From Lachnospiraceae bacterium (GTDB lineage: Bacteria > Bacillota > Clostridia > Lachnospirales > Lachnospiraceae), in contig JAEEIV010000043.1 in assembly GCA_016281555.1 (NCBI GenBank), forward strand, positions 1 to 56,192: a stretch of DNA of 56,192 nucleotides. The letters run 5' to 3'. This document shows positions 8,153 to 16,770 of the stretch, piece after piece. The position numbers were made by a program, and so were the translations under genes. Numbering within the stretch: the first letter of the stretch is position 1; each line of letters starts with the position of its first letter. The notes beneath the pieces were generated by a model. That model made no database searches and was not told the origin of the DNA. It saw nothing but the letters and a program-made list of their open reading frames with translations.

Positions 8153-9535
8153 ATGGTATTCAGCAGCACCACCTTCGTCTTCTTCTTTCTCCCAGCCTGC
8201 CTGATCCTGTATCTGCTGCTGCCGGGCAATAAGGCGAAGAATATCGTACTCCTTCTCTTCTCCCTGGTGTTTTACGCCTGGGGGGAGCCGGTGTACGTCA
8301 TTTTGATGGTGCTGTCCATTCTAATGAACTATTTCGTCGGCATTTTCATGGAACGCATCCCGGAATGGAGGAAATTCATCCTCATCACCGGCATCGTCCT
8401 GAATCTCGCCGTACTCGGATTTTTCAAGTATTACGGGATGGTGATCGACCTTCTGAACGGCATCACCGGGCTGCAGTTAAAGGCCCACGGACTGCCTCTT
8501 CCGATCGGCATTTCGTTTTACACGTTCCAGGCGCTTTCGTACGTCATTGACCTCTACCGGAAAAAGTTCAATGTGCAGAATAACCTGTTCCGGTTCGCGT
8601 TATACATCACGATGTTCCCGCAGCTCATTGCGGGACCGATCGTCCGGTACGAAGAGGTGGAGAAGCAGCTGGAACAACGGACGGTGTCTTTTGAAAATCT
8701 CGGAAAAGGCATGGGACGCTTCATTTTCGGGCTTGCGAAGAAAGTGCTGCTCGCGAACCTGCTCGGCGCTTTGTTCGAGCGAAGCGGCTTTCAACTCGGC
8801 ACGACGTCGGTGCTCACCGCCTGGATCGGTCTCCTCGGATTCGGCTTCCAGATCTTCTTCGATTTTTCCGGATACTCCGACATGGCCATCGGCCTCGGGA
8901 AAATGTTCGGCTTCGATTTTCCGGAGAATTTCAACGTGCCGTACGCTTCGGGCTCCGTGACGGAATTCTGGCGGCGCTGGCACATGACGCTCGGCACCTG
9001 GTTCCGGGAATACGTCTACATTCCGCTCGGCGGAAACCGCGTGAAAGCCTGGCGCCACGCGCTCAACATCCTGATCGTCTGGGGACTCACCGGTCTCTGG
9101 CACGGCGCCGCCGTGAACTTCCTCCTCTGGGGGCTCTATTACGGTCTGCTGCTCTTGTTTGAAAAATACGTGATCTTCCGGCTGAAGCACTGGCCGAAAG
9201 TCCTCGGTCATTTCCTGACCCTTCTCGCGGTGTTCCTCGGCTGGGGACTCTTCCTCTCGAACTCGTTCGGCGAAGTGGCCTCGGTTTTCGGCAATCTTTT
9301 CGGTCTTTCCGGCGGCGCATTATATGACCGCGAAGGGCTGAATCTCCTGCTTTCGGGCGGCATCCTGCTCCTCTTCGGAGCGGCGTTTTCATTGCCGGTC
9401 ATGAAAAAGGCAAGGATCTGGATGGAGGAAAAGGAGCTGTTATTGCTCGTCTTCGTGTCGATCGCGCTCCTCTTCTTATCGATCGCATTCCTGGTGACGG
9501 AGAATTACAATCCGTTCCTGTACTTCAGGTTTTAA
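8153..9535 (+). CDS. MBOAT-family O-acyltransferase (AlgI/DltB-like)
   Basis: 460 residues with about ten or more hydrophobic segments. Family marks: the FxFLP start region, PIGISFYTFQALSYVID, IAGPIVRYEEV, FDFSGYSDMAIGLGKMFGFDFPENFNVPY, FWRRWHMTLGTWFREYVYIPLGGNR and GLTGLWHGAAVNFLLWG, which carries the invariant MBOAT histidine. In AlgI, PatA and DltB systems this protein moves an acyl group from a cytoplasmic donor across the membrane to a surface polymer with help from SGNH-type partners. Here those partners flank it. The donor is probably acetyl-CoA; the polymer is unknown. Confidence 0.93.
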   Translation: MVFSSTTFVFFFLPACLILYLLLPGNKAKNIVLLLFSLVFYAWGEPVYVILMVLSILMNYFVGIFMERIPEWRKFILITGIVLNLAVLGFFKYYGMVIDLLNGITGLQLKAHGLPLPIGISFYTFQALSYVIDLYRKKFNVQNNLFRFALYITMFPQLIAGPIVRYEEVEKQLEQRTVSFENLGKGMGRFIFGLAKKVLLANLLGALFERSGFQLGTTSVLTAWIGLLGFGFQIFFDFSGYSDMAIGLGKMFGFDFPENFNVPYASGSVTEFWRRWHMTLGTWFREYVYIPLGGNRVKAWRHALNILIVWGLTGLWHGAAVNFLLWGLYYGLLLLFEKYVIFRLKHWPKVLGHFLTLLAVFLGWGLFLSNSFGEVASVFGNLFGLSGGALYDREGLNLLLSGGILLLFGAAFSLPVMKKARIWMEEKELLLLVFVSIALLFLSIAFLVTENYNPFLYFRF

Positions 9536-9538
9536 GAG

Positions 9539-10693
9539 ATGAAGAAAGCAAAGACAGGCACAAAAATCTATATCGTTTACGGGGTGCTCTGCCTCGCCGT
9601 TCTGATGTTCGGCGGCGTGCTTCATCTTCTTTCGCCCGACCGGACCTACAGTCCCACGGAGAAGCGGAACTTAGCTTCGGCGCCGGAACTGAATTTCAAT
9701 ACGCTCACTGACGGCACGTTCATGTCGCACACGGAGAATTACGTCGCGGATCAGTTCCCGTTCCGGGAGTTCTGGATGTCGCTCCGGATGAACGCGCTCT
9801 ACACCGTCGGCACACGGGAATCCAAGGGCGTCACCTACAATTCCGACGGAACGCTTTCGGAACCCTATCAGGGATATGACGAAGAGCTGCTTCAGGAAAC
9901 GGCGGCGGCTCTGAACGGTTTCGTTTCGGCGCACGGATTCGAGCAAGCCTATGCGCTCATCGTGCCGACCGCCTCCGAGCTTTCGAAAGAGGCATTGCCG
10001 CCGTACGCGGCCAATGAAAGCGAGCGCGCCTATTTTGAATCGCTCTCGGAAGCGCTTTCCGGCGATTTCCGGGTATTTGACGTGTTCCCAACGCTCGAAG
10101 AGATGAAGGCGGAAGGGAAGCAAGTCTATTACCGCACGGACCACCATTGGACGACCGATGCGGCTTACCGGGTGTTCCGGTCGCTTTCCGAGGAGACCGG
10201 ATGGATTCCGGGCGAATACACGGAGATGACCGTGACCGACCGTTTTTCGGGCTCTCTCGCGTCCAAAAGCGGCTTTACCGTCCCCCGGGCGGACGGATTG
10301 AAGATTTACCGCAACCGGAACGAAAGCCTCTATTCTCTGCTTTCATACGGCAATGACGGGGAGATCCGCGGCGGCTTCTACGACTTCGACGCCCTGGGCG
10401 CCGACAACGACCCGTACACCGTGTTTTTCGGCGGCAATTTTCCGCTCATCACGGTACGGACCACGGCCGACACGGACCGTACGCTGCTCGTCTTCAAGGA
10501 CTCGTACGCGAACTGCTTCCTGCCGTTCCTGGAAGAAAGCTACAAGGAGATCGTCATCGTCGATCCCCGGTATTACGCGGACCGGGCGGCAGATCTGTTT
10601 TTACAGAAAAACTACACGGATTTTCTGTGTTTGTATAACGTTCAGACGCTGTCTTCGGACACGAATCTGAAAATGATATTGGCGGAAGAATGA
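9539..10693 (+). CDS. DHHW family protein (AlgJ/AlgX-like SGNH partner of MBOAT)
   Basis: 384 residues with one N-terminal membrane anchor (about 10-30). It has the defining motif YRTDHHWTTDAAY (about residue 198), an SPTEKRNLA segment after the anchor, QFPFREFW, and a late FKDSYANCFLPFL block that supplies the SGNH Ser (about residue 320). DHHW proteins resemble AlgJ/AlgX and pair with MBOAT proteins to place acyl groups on extracellular polysaccharide. It starts 3 nt after the MBOAT stop, and its own stop overlaps the next start by 4 nt (ATGA). Confidence 0.9.
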   Translation: MKKAKTGTKIYIVYGVLCLAVLMFGGVLHLLSPDRTYSPTEKRNLASAPELNFNTLTDGTFMSHTENYVADQFPFREFWMSLRMNALYTVGTRESKGVTYNSDGTLSEPYQGYDEELLQETAAALNGFVSAHGFEQAYALIVPTASELSKEALPPYAANESERAYFESLSEALSGDFRVFDVFPTLEEMKAEGKQVYYRTDHHWTTDAAYRVFRSLSEETGWIPGEYTEMTVTDRFSGSLASKSGFTVPRADGLKIYRNRNESLYSLLSYGNDGEIRGGFYDFDALGADNDPYTVFFGGNFPLITVRTTADTDRTLLVFKDSYANCFLPFLEESYKEIVIVDPRYYADRAADLFLQKNYTDFLCLYNVQTLSSDTNLKMILAEE

Positions 10694-11694
10694 TCATTCG
10701 GGGAAGAAGTTTCAAAAGAAAATGGAGAAAGATCCTCCGGGAGAGGCCGTGGTTCGTACGGCGGCTCCTGGTCGTCGGTCTTGCGCTGGAACTGATCCTT
10801 TCCGTACTGCTTATCGTTCTGGTGCTGGAAGTGACGAAGGAAAAGACGGAGCCGGAATCGACGGTCGACCGGAACGACGTTTCGTCTTCCGAAAGCCTTT
10901 CTGATCCGGAAAGCAGCGAACCGACCGAGGATTCCACGGAAGTGCCGACGGAGTCCGTCCCGGAGACCGACGAGCCGGGGACGACCGTAGCTCCGACGGT
11001 TGCGCCTACCGTTGCGCCGACGGTCGCTCCGACTGTGGCACCGACCGTAGCTCCCACCGTTCCGCCTACCGTTCCTCCAACGGTACCGCCGACGGTCGCG
11101 CCTTCTCATGCGCCGGACTATCCGGTCAATCAAAACACGTACATCCACGTGCCTGACACGGCGACCCGCCTCTTCGTCGGTGACTCGCGTTTCTACGGCA
11201 TGGAACTCTATACGACGCACGACACCGCGCACGACGGCTGGCTCACCGGCGTCGGCGAAGGCTATTACTGGCTCGTCGACACGGGCATTCCGGCGATCAA
11301 GGATCTATTGAACCGCGGCGTGCCGATCAAGAAAGTCTACCTGAACCTCGGCGTCAACGACTGTGCCTACACTTATCGCGAAGGCCAGCGCTTCTTGGCG
11401 GGCGATTACGCACTCCGCTACAACGAGCTTGCCGCCGCTTATCCGAACGTGCAATTCTACTTCGTCTCGGTCGGCCCTGGCTCCGGAGAATACTACGGTG
11501 CGGTCGAGATCCCGAAAATGAACGTCGAAGTGGAAAGCTTCAACTACTATCTCCGGACGAACTGTCCGACGCTCCGCTACATCGATTCCGGCGAAGAACT
11601 CACCTTGAACGGCTTCCACTCTGCGGACGGCATCCACTACGATCGGGCCACGTACCAGAGAATGTATCAGTACATCCTCGACCGGAGTTACTAA
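10690..11694 (+). CDS. membrane-anchored SGNH/GDSL-type protein with Thr-Val-Ala-Pro stalk
   Basis: 334 residues: a basic cytoplasmic start, a membrane segment (about 22-42), an acidic Ser/Glu/Pro linker, ten TVAP/TVPP tetrapeptides (about 99-138), then an SGNH domain with LFVGDSRFYGM (block I), NLGVNDCAY (block III, Asn present) and DGIHYDRATYQ (block V Asp/His). All four SGNH landmarks are visible, so it is likely a catalytically competent esterase or acyltransferase outside the membrane. Last gene of the operon. The rigid proline-rich stalk contrasts with the helical stalk of the first SGNH protein and may set a different reach into the wall. Confidence 0.8.
   Translation: MIIRGRSFKRKWRKILRERPWFVRRLLVVGLALELILSVLLIVLVLEVTKEKTEPESTVDRNDVSSSESLSDPESSEPTEDSTEVPTESVPETDEPGTTVAPTVAPTVAPTVAPTVAPTVAPTVPPTVPPTVPPTVAPSHAPDYPVNQNTYIHVPDTATRLFVGDSRFYGMELYTTHDTAHDGWLTGVGEGYYWLVDTGIPAIKDLLNRGVPIKKVYLNLGVNDCAYTYREGQRFLAGDYALRYNELAAAYPNVQFYFVSVGPGSGEYYGAVEIPKMNVEVESFNYYLRTNCPTLRYIDSGEELTLNGFHSADGIHYDRATYQRMYQYILDRSY
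10984..11103 (+). repeat. ten 12-bp coding repeats (TVAP/TVPP)
   Basis: Six TVAP, three TVPP and one TVAP unit in tandem. Third positions vary between units (GTA/GTT/GTC/GTG, CCG/CCT/CCA), so it is not a recent slippage product. Confidence 0.9.
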
Positions 11695-11720
11695 AAAAGC
11701 TTTGCTCTCCGGCTCTTTTT

Positions 11721-11916
11721 TCTCATTTCTTACGGGAAAAAGTCGGGAAAGTGCTCTGCTTCCCGTAAACTCCAGGACTGATAATCTCATTTCTTACGGG
11801 AGAAAGTAAGGCAATGTACATCTTCCCGTAAGATGCAAGGTTGATTTTCTCATTTTTAACGGGAATCTGAAAAAAATGGAATTCTTCCCGTAAAGAAATG
11901 TTTCTCGCTTCTCACG
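11721..11916. repeat. three 63-64 bp tandem stem-loop repeats plus a decayed fourth
   Basis: Units begin TCTCATTTCTTACGGGA at 11721 and 11785 and TCTCATTTTTAACGGGA at 11848; a decayed unit begins at 11903. Each of the three carries inverted arms TTACGGGA...TCCCGTAA separated by about 20 nt (11730-11738/11760-11768, 11794-11801/11824-11831, 11857-11865/11885-11893). Sequence after the second arm is also similar (CAGGACTGAT, CAAGGTTGAT). They fill the gap between two convergent transcription units. Role unknown. Confidence 0.8.
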
Positions 11917-11950
11917 AAAAAGAGACCGTGGCTTCCACGGTCTCTTTTTC
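11916..11950. terminator. bidirectional intrinsic terminator
   Basis: Perfect 16-bp stem GAAAAAGAGACCGTGG / CCACGGTCTCTTTTTC with a 3-nt loop; the U-tract is present on both strands. It can end both the acylation operon and the convergent seven-gene minus-strand operon. A second hairpin (CCGCC-AAT-GGCGG inside CGGGA/TCCCG) follows at about 11956-11985. The rest of the 11695-12020 gap shows no gene. Confidence 0.9.
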
Positions 11951-12020
11951 ATCTTCGGGATCATTGCCGCCAATGGCGGATTCCCGGTTTCTCTTTTTTT
12001 GCAGGTAAAAAGTCTATGTA

Positions 12021-12731
12021 TTATTCTTTGCTCGGATACACGCCGATGATGAGTTGCTTCTTACTTCCCAATATCTCGTATTCGGCCTGAAGCATGGAAA
12101 GTATGGCCTGATCTTTCTTTGACTTGGGTTGGGTATAATCTTCACTGCAATCCTTCAAGTCAATGACGATCGGAAACCTGCTTTCACTTCCCCAAAAGCC
12201 GATGCTTTCAGCAGGATCCCAGATTTTTTCAGAACTTTGGCCCTTGGTATTACGAAGCAAATAAAACCTGTTATATAGGATATTCCAGTCAGAACCGTTG
12301 ATTTCCCCTTTCCTGCAGGAATGGACCGCAACCGCCTCGGAGTCCCAAAAACCGTCTGTCAAAAATGCCGTTTCAAATCGCACCAGATAATACTTGAAGT
12401 TTTCTGCACGTCTGTCTTCCGGCACGATGCAATACAGGAAAAATACGATTCCTTGATCAGCTTCATTATACCCTGTCACAAAAGAGTTTTGCCCCGCATC
12501 CAGGTCCTTCAACCGTATTTCTGATGCAGAAAAGAGCGACTCATCCGGAATCGATCCGTTTTGCTCGTCGACATTCGTGCTGTCTGATTCAATATAATCA
12601 ACATCGGATTCTTTCGTGTCAGGTTCCACGGAACCGTGATTGACAAACAAACACGCTCCCAAACATAAGGAAGCCAAAACCGCTAATATGCCAAGAACTG
12701 CGACCGGTTTTCGGATGCTGCAAACCGCCAT
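12021..12731 (-). CDS. putative lipoprotein of unknown function
   Basis: 236 residues if started at MAVCSIRKPV, 4 nt after the deacetylase stop; a longer frame overlapping that gene is unlikely. The N-terminal hydrophobic segment ends in LCLGAC, an acceptable lipobox at about residue 26, followed by an acidic Asp/Glu/Ser-rich linker and a domain of about 170 residues rich in aromatic residues. I do not recognise the family. The gene is visibly more AT-rich, with different codon choice, than the rest of its operon, and it sits at the operon end beside the tandem repeats, which suggests later acquisition. The RBS is weak. Confidence 0.65.
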   Translation of the reverse strand: MAVCSIRKPVAVLGILAVLASLCLGACLFVNHGSVEPDTKESDVDYIESDSTNVDEQNGSIPDESLFSASEIRLKDLDAGQNSFVTGYNEADQGIVFFLYCIVPEDRRAENFKYYLVRFETAFLTDGFWDSEAVAVHSCRKGEINGSDWNILYNRFYLLRNTKGQSSEKIWDPAESIGFWGSESRFPIVIDLKDCSEDYTQPKSKKDQAILSMLQAEYEILGSKKQLIIGVYPSKE

Positions 12732-12735
12732 AATC

Positions 12736-13581
12736 CTATAACCTGATTTCCGTCGTCTTCCCGCCGGGCAGTTCGAACATCCCGCCTTCAAGCGTTTCGA
12801 TCCAGACGGTCATTGCGCTCGGATTATAGACCTTCGTTCCGTCCGCGCTGTAGACGAGGCGACGGAAGGCCGTCACATAGTCGTAGATTTCGATGTTTGT
12901 CGCGTACCAGACGTCGTCGCGGCGGCCGATGCGCCCGGCGAAGGTTTCGATGACGTCCCAATTATTGTCCTGGGCATACTCGTAGCTGTGGCCCCAGAGA
13001 TAAAAGAGCTTCGGGCGAAGGGACCGGCTGTCCTCGAGGAATTTCCCGACGAGCTCCATGAGCGCCGGGTCTTTGTGGTGGCAGGTCGGCTGCCATTCGA
13101 GCCAGTTCTCCGGCAGGCCGAACTGCTGCGTGCTCTTTGTCTTCCGCGCGTACACGAGGCCGGACGCCTTCACGATCTCCGCCGTTTCTTCATTGCGGGA
13201 TCCATACGGATAGACAAAACCGCGGACGATCCGTCCGAAGTCCTGTTCCAGTTTTTCGCGGTCGCCCAGAATCTCCCGGATGGCGAGCGACCCCGGCAAA
13301 GTCTCGAGAAGCGGATGCGTCGCCCCGTGGCTTGCGATCTCCATGTCGCCTTCCGCGTGCAGCGCCTTCAGTTCCGTGAGCGTCAGCCGCCGGTGTTTTC
13401 CGTTGTCGCCGGTCGTCCCTTCGGGCGAAAACAGACCGCTGTTCAGATTGAACGTGCCCTTGATGCCGTGCGCGCGAAGGATGCCGATCAGGCGCACGTC
13501 TTCGATCACGCCGTCGTCATAACTTAAGGTCAAAGCCCGCTTGAGGCCGCCCGGAAATCTCAAGTATAGATCGCTTCTCAT
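12736..13581 (-). CDS. polysaccharide deacetylase (NodB-like) family protein
   Basis: 281 residues. Motif 1 is LTLSYDDG (catalytic base and metal Asp, about residue 22), motif 2 is SHGATHP (metal His pair, about 88), and motif 3 is FVYPYGSRNEE. These are the marks of the carbohydrate esterase 4 / NodB fold, which removes acetyl groups from sugar amides. There is no signal peptide, so it may act on a cytoplasmic or nucleotide-linked substrate, or be exported another way. The RBS GAGGTGAG precedes the ATG. It lies 19 nt after thiI in the same operon. Confidence 0.88.
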   Translation of the reverse strand: MRSDLYLRFPGGLKRALTLSYDDGVIEDVRLIGILRAHGIKGTFNLNSGLFSPEGTTGDNGKHRRLTLTELKALHAEGDMEIASHGATHPLLETLPGSLAIREILGDREKLEQDFGRIVRGFVYPYGSRNEETAEIVKASGLVYARKTKSTQQFGLPENWLEWQPTCHHKDPALMELVGKFLEDSRSLRPKLFYLWGHSYEYAQDNNWDVIETFAGRIGRRDDVWYATNIEIYDYVTAFRRLVYSADGTKVYNPSAMTVWIETLEGGMFELPGGKTTEIRL

Positions 13582-13600
13582 TTCTCACCTCACGTTCCCG

Positions 13601-14812
13601 TTATTTCTCCGCCTTCTTCAGGCGTTTGTCCATGCACAGAATGACCTGATCCGACGCGATCGCCTCGTCGATGAGGCCGTCGATCACGTCCGAAAGCGCT
13701 TTCTCGCTCTCTTCGATGTCTTCGAGTTTCGGCTTCGTCACCGGATGCTTCGCGACGAAGATCGTGCAGCAATCCTCGTACGGTTCGATCGACGTCTCAT
13801 ACGTGCCGATCTCCTCGGAGATCCGGACGATGTCAAGCTTATCAAAGGCAATGAGCGGGCGGTACACCGGCAGGGTCGCGACCGCATTGGTCGCAAGAAG
13901 CGACTGCATGGTCTGCGACGCTACCTGCCCGATCGACTCTCCGGTGATGAGACCGATGCACTCCGCTGCTTTCGCAAGCCGCTCGGCAATGATCATCATA
14001 TACCGCCTCATGATGATCGTCAGTTCATCGTGCGGGCATTTTTCGTAAATGGTCATCTGAATGTCGGTGAAATTGATGACGTGCAGGTGGATCGGGCCGG
14101 TGTAGGCGGAAATGATCCGCGCAAGGTCCACGACCTTCTGTTTCGCGCGCTCCGACGTATACGGCGGAGCGTGGAAATAGACCGCGTCAATGTAGACGCC
14201 GCGCTTCGCGATCATGTAGCCCGCGACCGGAGAATCGATGCCGCCCGAAAGAAGCAGCATTGCCTTTCCCGCAGTGCCGAGCGGCATGCCGAGAGCGCCG
14301 CGGATCTCTTTCGAATAAATGTTGATGAAGCGCTCGCGGACTTCGACGTAGACCATGACGTCGGGTTTGTGCACGTCCACGCGAGTCTCCGGGTAGGCGT
14401 CCAATAACGCGGCGCCGAATTCCCGGTTCATGTCCTGGGAGCAGACCGGATAGTCCTTCCGGGCCCGCTTGGACTCGACCTTGAATGTCAGACGGCGGTC
14501 CGGGTACATTTCTCCGAAAACGCGGACGACGTCTTCCTGCAGGCGCTCGAATCCGCAGTCTTCCACGCGGACCACGGGGCAGATCCAGGCAATGCCGAAG
14601 ACCTTTTTCAGGGCATTGATCGCCTCCTCCTCGTCATATTCCGAGAGGCATTCGACGTACAGACGGCCGTTTTCCTTCGTCACAGAGAAGTCACCCTCCA
14701 CCTTTTTCATGGCGATCCTGACCTGCTTCGCCAATGCGTCCTCGAACAGAAACCGGTTCTTTCCTTTGATCCCGATCTCTCCGTATTTGATCAGAAATGA
14801 GTGATATTTCAT
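13601..14812 (-). CDS. thiI: tRNA 4-thiouridine sulfurtransferase ThiI
   Basis: 403 residues. An N-terminal ferredoxin-like plus THUMP region (KYGEIGIKGKNR start, about 1-165) is followed by a PP-loop ATPase, LLSGGIDSPVAGYMIAKRG (about 187), and a long alpha-helical C-terminus. ThiI adenylates U8 of tRNA and transfers sulfur delivered as persulfide by a cysteine desulfurase, which is encoded 28 nt upstream. There is no added rhodanese domain; length and layout match the Bacillus/Clostridia form. GGGAG lies 5 nt from the ATG. Confidence 0.96.
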   Translation of the reverse strand: MKYHSFLIKYGEIGIKGKNRFLFEDALAKQVRIAMKKVEGDFSVTKENGRLYVECLSEYDEEEAINALKKVFGIAWICPVVRVEDCGFERLQEDVVRVFGEMYPDRRLTFKVESKRARKDYPVCSQDMNREFGAALLDAYPETRVDVHKPDVMVYVEVRERFINIYSKEIRGALGMPLGTAGKAMLLLSGGIDSPVAGYMIAKRGVYIDAVYFHAPPYTSERAKQKVVDLARIISAYTGPIHLHVINFTDIQMTIYEKCPHDELTIIMRRYMMIIAERLAKAAECIGLITGESIGQVASQTMQSLLATNAVATLPVYRPLIAFDKLDIVRISEEIGTYETSIEPYEDCCTIFVAKHPVTKPKLEDIEESEKALSDVIDGLIDEAIASDQVILCMDKRLKKAEK

Positions 14813-14840
14813 AACGTCTCCCGTTGCGTCTTAATCGCGA

Positions 14841-15998
14841 TCATCTCCGCCGGAACTTCCGCAAGACCGGAAGCAATTCCCGAAGAGCCTGCAGCGTTTC
14901 TTCGATCTCTTCCGCCGTCGTCTCCTCCGAAAAGCTGAACCGGATCGTCCCTTCCTGCTTTTCTTTCGGAAGGCCGATGGCAAGCAGCGTGCTCACTTCG
15001 GAAGGATGGGAGGAACTGCAGGCGGAACCGGAAGAAACGTAGATTTTCCGCTCTTCCAATGCATGAAGCAGCACTTCGGACCGGACGCCGTCAAAGGAGC
15101 AGGACACGATGTGCGGCGCGGATCCCCGGCCTTTTTTTCCGTTCACATGCGCGCCTTCGATCTGCTCCAGACCCTCCGTCAATTCGGCCTTTCTCTGATA
15201 CATCCGCGTAACGTTGGCTTCCAGATTTTTATACATTATTTCCGCCGCCAAGCCGAGTCCGGCCTCCCCGGGCACGTTTTCGGTCCCGGAGCGCATCCCC
15301 TTCTGCTGCCCGCCGCCGTACAAGAGCGGTTTTAATCGGACGCGGTCGGATACGTACAGGAATCCGATGCCCTTCGGCCCGTGGATCTTATGACCTGACA
15401 CCGATAACAGGTCGATCTTTGCTTTGCCCGGATAGATCGGGTATTTCCCGTAGGCCTGGATCGCATCCACATGGAACCAGACTTCCGGCCACTCGCGGGA
15501 CAGAAACTCCCCGATCGCCTCTATGGGCTCCACCGCGCCGATCTCATTGTTCACGTACATCACGGACACCAGAACCGTCTCCGGACGCATGGCCGCACGG
15601 AGGTCGTCCACCGATACCGTGCCGTATTCATCGGCCCGGAGATACGTCACTTCAAAGCCTTGTTCCTCCAGAAACCGCATCGGGTTCTTCACGCTCGGAT
15701 GCTCGACCGAAGTCGTGATGAGGTGGTTCCCGTACCGCTTTCTCGACATCGCCGTCCCGATGATCGCCCAGTTATTCGATTCCGTGCCGCCCGAAGTAAA
15801 ATAGATCTGCTTCGGCTCGCATTTTAACGTGGCCGCGATCCGTTCCTTCGCTTCGCGGACGAGCCGCTCGGCCCGCACGCCCTTTTCGTGGAGGGAAGCC
15901 GCATTGCCGAAGTCTTCGTCCATGGCGCGGACGACGAGTCCCTGCACCTCGGGATACACGCGCGTCGTCGCTGAATTGTCCAGATAGATTTCTTTCAT
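14841..15998 (-). CDS. cysteine desulfurase, NifS/IscS family
   Basis: 385 residues starting at MKEIYLDNSATT; the start overlaps the rsmE stop by 4 nt (ATGA). A longer open frame upstream is only the shadow of rsmE. Marks: NAASLHEKG, YFTSGGTESNN, HVDAIQAYGK, SVSGHKIHGPKG with the PLP lysine, and SSGSACSSSHPS with the persulfide-forming Cys. It converts cysteine to alanine and passes sulfur, most likely to ThiI next door. The active-site loop is the shorter NifS/IscS type rather than SufS type. Confidence 0.95.
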   Translation of the reverse strand: MKEIYLDNSATTRVYPEVQGLVVRAMDEDFGNAASLHEKGVRAERLVREAKERIAATLKCEPKQIYFTSGGTESNNWAIIGTAMSRKRYGNHLITTSVEHPSVKNPMRFLEEQGFEVTYLRADEYGTVSVDDLRAAMRPETVLVSVMYVNNEIGAVEPIEAIGEFLSREWPEVWFHVDAIQAYGKYPIYPGKAKIDLLSVSGHKIHGPKGIGFLYVSDRVRLKPLLYGGGQQKGMRSGTENVPGEAGLGLAAEIMYKNLEANVTRMYQRKAELTEGLEQIEGAHVNGKKGRGSAPHIVSCSFDGVRSEVLLHALEERKIYVSSGSACSSSHPSEVSTLLAIGLPKEKQEGTIRFSFSEETTAEEIEETLQALRELLPVLRKFRRR

Positions 15999-16735
15999 GA
16001 TTCGCTCAACGTATAACTGAGAACGGAAAGAACGAAGATCCCGGCAGTTTCCGTTCGCAAGATCCTTTTTCCGAGCGTCACGACCGTTCCCCCGGCCGCA
16101 CGGAACTTCTCCAGTTCCTCCTGCTCGAATCCGCCTTCGGGACCGATCACGACGCCGATCTTCCCGCTTTTCGGAAGCCCGGCAATGACCTCTCTCGTCC
16201 TTCCCATGTCTTCCGCGCATTCGTACGGCACCAGCAGCGCGTCCATCGTTTTCGCGTATTCCGCCGCTTCTTTCACCGTCATCACCGGCAGGACCTTCGG
16301 AACGGCGTTCCGTCCCGCCTGCTTCGCCGCCGCTTCGGCGATCGCCTGATAGCGTTCGATCCTCTTCGCCTCTTTTTTCGGGTCCAGTTTCACGACGGAG
16401 CGGTGCATTGCCACCGGAACGATCTCCGAAACGCCGAGTTCGACGGCCTTTTCCGTGATCCACTCGAGTTTGTCGCCCTTCGGAAGTCCCTGAAAGAGCG
16501 TGATCCTGACCGGCAGCTCGTTTTCAAACGGCTTTTCGCCGAGGATCTCGAAAACCGCCTCTTCCGCCCCGAAAGAGGAAAGGACGCAGTCGTAGACGCG
16601 GTTCTCTCCGTCGGAGATCACCGCTTTTTCTCCCGGCTTCATCCGGAGCACGTTCTTCACGTGATTCACGTCGCCGCCGGTCACCCGGATCTCCCCGCCT
16701 GAAACCTGTTCCTTTGTCACAAAAAAGTGATACAT
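15995..16735 (-). CDS. rsmE: 16S rRNA (uracil-1498-N3)-methyltransferase RsmE
   Basis: 246 residues. A PUA-like N-terminus (MYHFFVTKEQ, GGDVNHVKNVLRMKPGE) is followed by a SPOUT/trefoil-knot domain with KGDKLEWITEKAVELGVSEI, VIGPEGGF and LGKRILRTETA, the family's knot signatures. It methylates U1498 of 16S rRNA using SAM. It follows prmA by 35 nt, a common pairing in Bacillota. Confidence 0.96.
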   Translation of the reverse strand: MYHFFVTKEQVSGGEIRVTGGDVNHVKNVLRMKPGEKAVISDGENRVYDCVLSSFGAEEAVFEILGEKPFENELPVRITLFQGLPKGDKLEWITEKAVELGVSEIVPVAMHRSVVKLDPKKEAKRIERYQAIAEAAAKQAGRNAVPKVLPVMTVKEAAEYAKTMDALLVPYECAEDMGRTREVIAGLPKSGKIGVVIGPEGGFEQEELEKFRAAGGTVVTLGKRILRTETAGIFVLSVLSYTLSES

Positions 16736-16770
16736 ACTCTCAACATGCCTTCAAACGCGCCAAAACGGCC

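Noticed and set aside
11721-11916. CRISPR array or integron attC sites
   Set aside because: Only three intact units, no constant repeat with unique spacers, variable loops, no cas or integrase genes, and no R-box motifs.
15999-16463. N-terminal extension of the cysteine desulfurase by about 155 residues
   Set aside because: The extension is the shifted frame of rsmE; the ATGA overlap gives the true start.
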